18,960 nucleotides of DNA from Candidatus Iainarchaeum sp. GTDB taxonomy: Archaea > B1Sed10-29 > WALL01 > JAGHAM01. The position numbers and the translations under genes were made by a program. Within the stretch, counting starts at the first letter, position 1. Each line of letters begins with the position of its first letter. The stretch covers positions 1 to 18,960 of the forward strand of contig JAGHAM010000040.1 of assembly GCA_021161465.1 (NCBI GenBank), in the 5' to 3' direction. Below, in pieces: positions 13,578 through 18,960 of this stretch. The notes under the pieces were generated by a model. It ran no database searches. It was not told where the DNA came from and was given only the letters and a program-made list of their open reading frames with translations.

Positions 13578-13987
13578 TGTCGCGCATAGTCAGGGATGTT
13601 AGCAGGCTTACGTTTCCCTTGTTCGCAATGTTTGGTTTTTACCTAGTTGCTCATGGGCACCTCACCCCGGGTGGCGGATTTCAGGGTGGTGCCATCATTG
13701 CATCCTCAATAGCAATGATTATGGTTGCTTATGGGATATACGGGCTTAAGGAAAAGCTGCTCTCAATTTCGGAGCTGGCGGGATTGTTTTCTTTTCTGAT
13801 ATTGGTTTACTTCGGCTCACACTTTGCTCACTCTGCTGTTGAGGAATGGTTTAAGCTACCAGTGGTTGGCCCTAATGCAGGGCATCTGATATCTGCCGGT
13901 GTGATACCTTTGATGAGCATTGCTGTTGGGTTTGAGGTTGCATGTGGTATATCTATAATAGTGATAGCTATGAGGAAGGGTGATTGA
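13574..13987 (+). CDS. mbhF: Membrane-bound hydrogenase subunit MbhF (MnhB-like)
   Basis: 137 residues, four helices, ATGA overlap with mbhE. The MnhB signature HGHLTPGGGFQGGAIIASS lies near residues 27-45, followed by the conserved FEVACGISIIVIAM helix at the end. It is part of the sodium-translocating portion of the complex. Confidence 0.93.
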   Translation: MMSRIVRDVSRLTFPLFAMFGFYLVAHGHLTPGGGFQGGAIIASSIAMIMVAYGIYGLKEKLLSISELAGLFSFLILVYFGSHFAHSAVEEWFKLPVVGPNAGHLISAGVIPLMSIAVGFEVACGISIIVIAMRKGD

Positions 13988-14335
13988 GTGCTGGTGTATA
14001 TAACTGTGGCACTGTTAATTGCGTTTGGGCTTTATGCAATCATGTTCAAGAAGAACCTGATAAAAATAGTGATAGGGATTAATCTTATAGAAGCTGGCGT
14101 AAACCTATTCCTGATAAGCCTTGGATATATACAGGGAGGCTATGCCCCGATTTACACCCTCGCTCCCGAAGGGCTTTGGAAGAATATGGTACTGCCAACG
14201 CCACAGGCACTTACTCTTACATCAATAGTTATTGGCCTTGCTACGACAGCCTTGATGTTGTCCTTCGTGATTATGATTTACAAGAATTACAAGACAGTAA
14301 GTTCAAAAGAAGTAGGGAGGTTGCTAAGTGATTGA
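13988..14335 (+). CDS. mbhG: Membrane-bound hydrogenase subunit MbhG (MnhC/NuoK-like)
   Basis: 115 residues, start GTG one base past the mbhF stop. Three helices in the NuoK/MnhC pattern: LIAFGLYAIMFKKNLIKIVIGINLIEAGVNL with a buried Glu, then PQALTLTSIVIGLATTALML. It ends just inside mbhH (8-nt overlap). Confidence 0.93.
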   Translation: MLVYITVALLIAFGLYAIMFKKNLIKIVIGINLIEAGVNLFLISLGYIQGGYAPIYTLAPEGLWKNMVLPTPQALTLTSIVIGLATTALMLSFVIMIYKNYKTVSSKEVGRLLSD

Positions 14336-15893
14336 TTTAGTTGCATTGCTGCTTGATAATACATTGTCCCTTATAATCGTTACACCACTTATGGGGGCAT
14401 TTGTCACAGAGTTAGTTGCCAGGATAAACAAGAAATGGGTATTTCCTTTGGCGCTTATCTCAATTTTAGTTTCTTCCTCATTTGCATTTCTCTTAGCGTC
14501 CCAGGTTTACTCTGGTGGTGTTGTTTCGAGAGCAATAGAATCGGATAACCCGGCAAAGCTTACAGTTAGTTTGCCATCTGGTAGCCTCTTGCCGATTAGG
14601 ATTATCCTTGAGGCAGATGGCATGAGTGTTCTGATGGCTATTATAGTGGCTATCATGTCTCTGGTAGTTATTATCTATTCAAGGAAGTTCATCAGGAAGA
14701 AGTTAACACTATTCTACCCGCTATTCCTGATTATGGTTTCGGGAACGTATGGAATGATGCTTACTGGGGATTTATTCAACCTGTTTGTATTCATTGAGAT
14801 AGTTTCCATAAGCGGTGCTGGCTTGATAACTGCTCTCGACAGGAAGAGAGCTCCTGACTCGGCTTTTAAGTTCCTTGTAATGTCTACTATCGGCGCGCTG
14901 ATTATCTTAACTGGGATTGGCTTGCTGTATGGCCAGTATGACTCCCTGAACATAGCTTTCCTGGCGAAAAGTATACACTGGACTTTCCTGGATAAGGTTG
15001 CGTTCGCGCTTATGCTTGCTGGCCTTGCTATGAAGGCAGGCTCAGTACCAATGCATATGTGGGTTCCGGACGCATATGGTGACTCTCCGGCCCCAGTTTC
15101 AGCGTTTTTTGTCGTTGGCTCGCAAGCATCGCTTTATGCGCTGTTTAGGATTTGTTTCTCCTTATTTGGTCTTTCTCTGAACTATGTAACAGCTGGCTGG
15201 ATTTTGATAATTCTTGGAGTTTTGTCTATGTTCGTTGGGGTAACAATGGCCCTTCCTCAAAAGGATATAAAGAGGCTAATGGCGTTCCATGCTGTCAGCC
15301 AAACAGGTTATATGCTCCTTGGTGTCGGTGTTGGTTTAACTGTTCTTGGCACGCCTGCGTTTGCTGCTTTTGGCTTTAAGGCGATGGAGGGTGGGATTTT
15401 CCATGTGATAAACCATGCACTTTACAAGGGATTGCTATTCCTGACAGCAGGGGCAATCTTTTACGCTACCGGTACACGAAAGCTGAATGACATAAGGGGG
15501 CTTGCTCATTATATGCCTTGGACCACCGTATTCTTCATGGTTGGCGCGTTTTCCATAGCAGGGTTGCCACCGTTCAATGGCTTCGCTTCGAAGATTCTAA
15601 TCTACGAGTCGGTTTATGCATTTAATCCTGTGCTTTCGGCAATTGCTATGCTGGTAAGCATACTGACACTGGCGTCATTCATCAAAGTGTTCTACTCAGC
15701 GTTCCTGGGGCCAAAACCATCTAAGAAACCCAAGAGGATACCTCATTCAATGCTACTGGCAATGCTTCTGCTAACACTGTTAATATTATTTTTTGGATTG
15801 TTCCCGGAGTTAATCATCAATAACTTAATCAAGCCTGCTGTTATGGCTCTGGTGAACGTATCAGCTTATGTGGGGGTGTTTTCAGGTGTTTGA
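14328..15893 (+). CDS. mbhH: Membrane-bound hydrogenase antiporter-like subunit MbhH (MnhD/NuoN-like)
   Basis: 521 residues, about 14 helices, start GTG at 14328 with AGGGAGG seven nt upstream. It is the large proton/sodium channel subunit of the antiporter family. Key residues are visible: Glu157 in LFVFIEIVSISGAG, Lys236 in GLAMKAGSVPMHMWVPDAYG, the HAVSQTGYMLLG helix and the FNGFASK segment. These match the ion path residues of complex I and Mrp. It overlaps mbhG and mbhI. It is the only large antiporter-like subunit in the window, as in Mbh. Confidence 0.94.
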   Translation: MIDLVALLLDNTLSLIIVTPLMGAFVTELVARINKKWVFPLALISILVSSSFAFLLASQVYSGGVVSRAIESDNPAKLTVSLPSGSLLPIRIILEADGMSVLMAIIVAIMSLVVIIYSRKFIRKKLTLFYPLFLIMVSGTYGMMLTGDLFNLFVFIEIVSISGAGLITALDRKRAPDSAFKFLVMSTIGALIILTGIGLLYGQYDSLNIAFLAKSIHWTFLDKVAFALMLAGLAMKAGSVPMHMWVPDAYGDSPAPVSAFFVVGSQASLYALFRICFSLFGLSLNYVTAGWILIILGVLSMFVGVTMALPQKDIKRLMAFHAVSQTGYMLLGVGVGLTVLGTPAFAAFGFKAMEGGIFHVINHALYKGLLFLTAGAIFYATGTRKLNDIRGLAHYMPWTTVFFMVGAFSIAGLPPFNGFASKILIYESVYAFNPVLSAIAMLVSILTLASFIKVFYSAFLGPKPSKKPKRIPHSMLLAMLLLTLLILFFGLFPELIINNLIKPAVMALVNVSAYVGVFSGV

Positions 15894-16200
15894 GGGAATT
15901 CTTTGGGACCCTATTTTCTTCCTGTGGCTGTTGTCGCTTATTGCTGTTCTGGTCTACCTATTTGGCAGGCTCTGGAATAACTCCTACAACAAGGGTGAGC
16001 AGGTTGAGCCATTCCTCTCAGGGAACGAGGAACAGGAAAGCAACTATCCACATGCGTCTGATATGTACTGGGGTTTTACAGAAGCACTGAAGGACTATTA
16101 CGTGTCCATGAAAGAAATGCATTCCAATGTAGTTAATGACTATGTATATTGGTTTGTCGTGGTGCTGGCGCTGACGATGCTTGTGGTGGTGGTCAGCTGA
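15886..16200 (+). CDS. mbhI: Membrane-bound hydrogenase subunit MbhI
   Basis: About 104 residues from GTG 15886, which has GGGGGTG eight nt upstream and overlaps the mbhH stop. An in-frame ATG at 15868 would add six residues. Two membrane helices flank a soluble segment with EPFLSGNE, then ASDMYWGFTEALKDYY and NDYVYWFVVV. This matches MbhI, which ties the antiporter module to the hydrogenase membrane arm. The stop overlaps the start of mbhJ (TGATG). Confidence 0.88.
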   Translation: MFEGILWDPIFFLWLLSLIAVLVYLFGRLWNNSYNKGEQVEPFLSGNEEQESNYPHASDMYWGFTEALKDYYVSMKEMHSNVVNDYVYWFVVVLALTMLVVVVS

Positions 16201-16613
16201 TGGAGGCACTTAAAAAGTCGCTGTGGGTGTTCCATATCAATACAGGCGGCTGTAATGGTTGTGACATAGAAATAATCGCAGCACTTACGCCAAGGTATGA
16301 TACTGAGCGGTTTGGTATAAAGCTGGTAGGTTCCCCCAGGCATGCAGATGTGCTTTTGGTCACTGGGCCAGTAACTAGAAAGATGAAGAGTAAGCTGCTT
16401 AGGGTTTACAAACAAACACCCGACCCGAAGGTAGTTATGGTTGTTGGCAACTGTGGAAGCACCAAAGGTGTTTTCCACCACCATTACCATGTGGTTGGCC
16501 CAGTTGACAAGATAATCCCTGTGGATGTTTATGTGCCAGGGTGCCCCCCAAGACCAGAGGCCATAATATATGGGGTTGCCAAAGCATGGGAGAAGCTGGA
16601 GGGAGAAGCATGA
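16200..16613 (+). CDS. mbhJ: [NiFe] hydrogenase small subunit MbhJ
   Basis: 137 residues; the ATG at 16200 overlaps the mbhI stop, and a longer frame upstream has no ribosome-binding site. It carries the proximal [4Fe-4S] cluster that passes electrons to the Ni-Fe centre: C18 and C21 in GGCNGCDIE, C85 in VGNC and C115 in PGCPPRPEAI. It is short and has only this one cluster motif, as in Ech/Mbh and the NuoB subunit of complex I. Confidence 0.94.
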   Translation: MEALKKSLWVFHINTGGCNGCDIEIIAALTPRYDTERFGIKLVGSPRHADVLLVTGPVTRKMKSKLLRVYKQTPDPKVVMVVGNCGSTKGVFHHHYHVVGPVDKIIPVDVYVPGCPPRPEAIIYGVAKAWEKLEGEA

Positions 16614-17092
16614 ATGGCAGTGACATTCTTGACTCATTCAAGAAGCATTTTGGTAATAAGATAATCGAGTCGCGCATAGATAAAAACGGGAAAGTGCAGT
16701 ATGATGTAGTCTGGATAAAGATAGACAGGGATGAATTGTTGCCAGCGGTGAAACACCTATTCAAGTTTGGATTCCCGCATTTTGCTGTTATATCTGCAAA
16801 TGATTTTGATGACTACCTTGAGTTCATATATGAATTCTCAGTTGGCTACGGGAAGCGCGCTGGGGAAGTGCTGGTTAACTTCAAGATAGATGTCAAGAAA
16901 AATGACCTTGAGCTGCCGAGCATCTGCCAGCTTATACCAGGGGCTTTGGTTTCGGAAAGGGAAAAGCAGGAGTTGTTTGGGGTTAAGATAAAAGGTATTC
17001 CGGATGGCAGGAAGTTCTTCCTCGACCCAAATCTCACGGGTTTTCCCGGGATAAAAAAGGATGAGAGGATTTCAAAGCTGGAGGTGAAGTGA
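16610..17092 (+). CDS. mbhK: Membrane-bound hydrogenase subunit MbhK (NuoC-like)
   Basis: 160 residues from the ATG at 16610 (ATGA overlap with mbhJ), with GGAGGGAG at 16598-16605. It is a soluble NuoC/30-kDa-subunit homologue: the conserved EFIYEF segment, then LPSICQLIPGALVSEREKQELFGVKIKGIPD near residues 100-130. It has no cofactor and forms part of the peripheral arm next to the large subunit. Confidence 0.92.
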   Translation: MNGSDILDSFKKHFGNKIIESRIDKNGKVQYDVVWIKIDRDELLPAVKHLFKFGFPHFAVISANDFDDYLEFIYEFSVGYGKRAGEVLVNFKIDVKKNDLELPSICQLIPGALVSEREKQELFGVKIKGIPDGRKFFLDPNLTGFPGIKKDERISKLEVK

Positions 17093-18297
17093 TGATAAAC
17101 AATGTGTGTATCCCAGTTGGTCCCGTACATCCTGCTCTCAAGGAGCCAATCAAGTTTAAGTTTGATGTTGAAGGGGAGAAGATAGTCGGTGTTGATGTTG
17201 ACATGGGTTACAATCATAGGGGCATAGAGCGAGCCGGCATGGAAAGAAATTTCGTGCAGGGGCTGTACCTAGCTGAACGCGTTTGTGGCATATGCTCGTT
17301 TTCACACCCGTTCGCGTACTGCAGAGCGGTTGAGAATGCTGCAAATATTGAAGTTCCGGAGAGGGCGAATTACATACGTTCGATAATAGCAGAGCTTGAA
17401 AGAGTTCACTCTCACCTGCTGTGGGCTGGAGTGGCTGCCCATGAGATAGGGTTTGACTCTGTTCTTTTCCTTGTGTGGAAAAACCGGGAGAAAGTTCTTG
17501 ATATATTGGAGGAGATAACCGGCAACAGGATAAACTATGCAATGCTGATGATTGGTGGTGTCAGAAGAGATATACCTGATGAGCAGAGAGCGAAGCTACA
17601 TAAGGTTGTGGACTACTACGCTGAAACGCTGAGTGCGGTTGAGGAAGTCTTCATGAACGATAAGACAATACAGCTTAGAACTAGGAACGTTGGCGTACTG
17701 ACCAAAGAAGAGGCTCTTGCATTGGAAGCTGTTGGGCCAACTGCCCGTGCTTCAGGAGTCAAGAAGGATATCCGCTTTGACCAGCCTTATGCGGCCTATA
17801 CTGATGCTGATGTAAAGCCCGTGGTGCCAGAGAAGGCTGTAGGTGATGTGTTTGATAGGATATGGGTTAGGCTTGAGGAGGTTAAGCAATCGTTGGGTTT
17901 GATAACACAGTTCGTTGATGAAATGCCCTCCGGAGAACTGGTTTCAGAGAAGAGCGTGATTAAGCTTCTTGCGGACCTATCAAGGGTTGAGGGAGAGGGT
18001 ATAGGAAGACACGAGGCCCCAAGAGGGGAAGTCACCCACTATGTTCTCCTGAAATCACAACAAACTCCATTTACCTGGAAGATGAGAGCGCCAACATACA
18101 ACAATGTCATGCCGTGGTATCCAATGTTTCGTGATACTGAGCTTGCTGATGCCCCTATAATAGCAGCGTCTATTGACCCATGTATAGCATGCGCTGATAG
18201 GGTTACGGTCGTCACTGGGGCACATACAAGCGAGCTAACCAATATAGAGTTGCATAAAAAAAGTCTCGAAAAGACAAGGAGGCTCCAAAATGGATGA
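17092..18297 (+). CDS. mbhL: [NiFe] hydrogenase large subunit MbhL
   Basis: 401 residues. The perfect ribosome-binding site GGAGGTG (17080-17086) lies five nt before the ATG at 17092; the GTG at 17089 is less well spaced. Four Ni-binding cysteines are present in two pairs: RVCGICSFSH (C65, C68) and DPCIACADR (C364, C367). Typical Mbh motifs include VHPALKEP near the start, ELERVHSHLLWAGV, NRINYAMLMIGGVRRD, VGPTARASG and the EAPRGEV segment. After Arg370 come 31 residues, the place where hydrogenase maturation proteases usually cut. It reduces protons to H2 with electrons from MbhJ. Confidence 0.95.
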   Translation: MINNVCIPVGPVHPALKEPIKFKFDVEGEKIVGVDVDMGYNHRGIERAGMERNFVQGLYLAERVCGICSFSHPFAYCRAVENAANIEVPERANYIRSIIAELERVHSHLLWAGVAAHEIGFDSVLFLVWKNREKVLDILEEITGNRINYAMLMIGGVRRDIPDEQRAKLHKVVDYYAETLSAVEEVFMNDKTIQLRTRNVGVLTKEEALALEAVGPTARASGVKKDIRFDQPYAAYTDADVKPVVPEKAVGDVFDRIWVRLEEVKQSLGLITQFVDEMPSGELVSEKSVIKLLADLSRVEGEGIGRHEAPRGEVTHYVLLKSQQTPFTWKMRAPTYNNVMPWYPMFRDTELADAPIIAASIDPCIACADRVTVVTGAHTSELTNIELHKKSLEKTRRLQNG

Positions 18298-18960
18298 AGT
18301 TTTTGCATTAACTGACTTTGTTCCAATAGTTTACGCCTTAGTTGTACTGATAGTTGGACCAATTGTAGCACTTCTTTTCAGTGGTATCGACAGGAAGCTT
18401 GTAGCTCGCCTGCAGGCAAGGTATGGTCCACCAATAATGCAGCCCTTCTATGATGTGAGGAAGCTTATGCTCAAGCAAACAATAGTCCCAAAGCATGCTG
18501 TTGGCTGGATTTTTAGCTGGGCGCCAGTGATAGCCTTAACAGCAGCTCTCGCGCTGCTGCTGTTTGTGCCGATTGCCTCTTACACTGCTATCAATGGCGA
18601 CTTAATCTTAATCTGGTATTTACTGTTGTTCCCGTCGTTGGCACTGGTTGTTGGCGGGTTTGCGGCTGGGTCGCCTTATGCTGCTATAGGCGCGCAGAGA
18701 GAAATGGTTATGATGTCATCTTATGAGATGCCATTGTCAGTTGTTGCCCTTGCCATCGCTTATACACTAAACACCTTTTCCATGAATGCAATACAGATGA
18801 GCCCTATCTGGGGTAATGTGGGTATCCTTGGCATTCTTGGTTTCTTGGTGTTGTTTGTGGTTATGCTCATTGGGATTGCCCCAGAGCTGGCTAAGGTGCC
18901 ATTTGACATACCTGAGGCTGAGACTGAGATAGCTGGCGGGCTGCTTACAGAGTACTCCGG
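18290..18960 (+). CDS. mbhM: Membrane-bound hydrogenase subunit MbhM (NuoH-like), 3' truncated
   Basis: The frame starts at ATG 18290, inside the end of mbhL, with AAGGAGG at 18276-18282, and stays open to the window end (223 residues visible of about 320 expected). It is a multi-helix NuoH/HyfC-type protein: LQARYGPPIMQPFYDVRKL after the first helix, AQREMVMMSSYEMPLSV, then the loop PELAKVPFDIPEAETEIAGG ending in EYSG. The acidic loop faces the quinone-like cavity of complex I and lies at the interface to MbhL/MbhJ. mbhN (ferredoxin-type subunit) would be expected next. Confidence 0.93.
   Translation, partial: MDEVFALTDFVPIVYALVVLIVGPIVALLFSGIDRKLVARLQARYGPPIMQPFYDVRKLMLKQTIVPKHAVGWIFSWAPVIALTAALALLLFVPIASYTAINGDLILIWYLLLFPSLALVVGGFAAGSPYAAIGAQREMVMMSSYEMPLSVVALAIAYTLNTFSMNAIQMSPIWGNVGILGILGFLVLFVVMLIGIAPELAKVPFDIPEAETEIAGGLLTEYS

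Noticed and set aside
11965-15893. Stand-alone Mrp/Mnh Na+/H+ antiporter operon
   Set aside because: It is overlapped by hydrogenase subunit genes in the known mbh order and has only one large antiporter subunit.
17092-18297. Sulfane-reductase type (Mbx/Mbs) large subunit
   Set aside because: That related complex has lost part of the four-cysteine Ni site; here both C-x2-C pairs are present and only one large antiporter-like subunit is encoded.

Overview
This window is archaeal, with mid-range base composition. The signs are A/T-rich TATA boxes about 26-30 nt upstream of leaderless start codons, a 73-residue archaeal Sm-like protein, an Nre DNA-repair protein, MinD and NYN proteins of archaeal type, tRNA genes whose introns sit in bulge-helix-bulge (BHB) folds, and a membrane-bound [NiFe] hydrogenase operon in the Thermococcus/Pyrococcus mbh gene order. 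The lineage cannot be fixed from the sequence. A small-genome DPANN-type archaeon is a guess from the surface proteins and the cysteine-repeat lipoprotein.

Layout. (a) 1-4425: two secreted proteins, a giant cysteine-rich repeat protein (5' truncated by the window) and a two-domain, membrane-anchored protein. (b) 4463-6689: a small membrane protein diverging from an UppP-type lipid-carrier phosphatase across one shared TATA box, then a convergent nre gene. (c) 6785-7879: an AbrB/winged-helix regulator and a small unassigned protein. (d) 7955-8406: two intron-bearing tRNA genes on the minus strand. tRNA-Val(GAC) has a 13-nt T-loop intron. tRNA-Ala(GGC) has three introns (D arm, anticodon loop, T loop) and reduces to a perfect 74-nt cloverleaf with the G3:U70 identity pair. 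(e) 8418-10742, minus strand: a run of genes NYN-nuclease-like, DUF2226-like, MinD and LSm leading into tRNA-Ala. (f) 10802-11860: a lipoprotein with a twin four-cysteine repeat. (g) 11965-18960: mbhA to mbhM, 13 genes on the plus strand, nearly all overlapping; mbhM runs off the end and mbhN would be expected next.

How the genes work together. MbhA-H form a Mrp-like Na+/H+ antiporter module, MbhI and MbhM are membrane parts that join it to the hydrogenase, and MbhJ-L form the peripheral H2-evolving module (all four Ni-binding cysteines are present in MbhL). This implies ferredoxin-driven H2 evolution coupled to ion pumping. UppP may recycle a polyprenyl carrier for glycosylation of surface proteins such as those in region (a). 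The most striking content is the pair of tRNA genes: four introns in about 450 bp, three of them at non-canonical positions, with both T-loop introns at the same 59/60 site.
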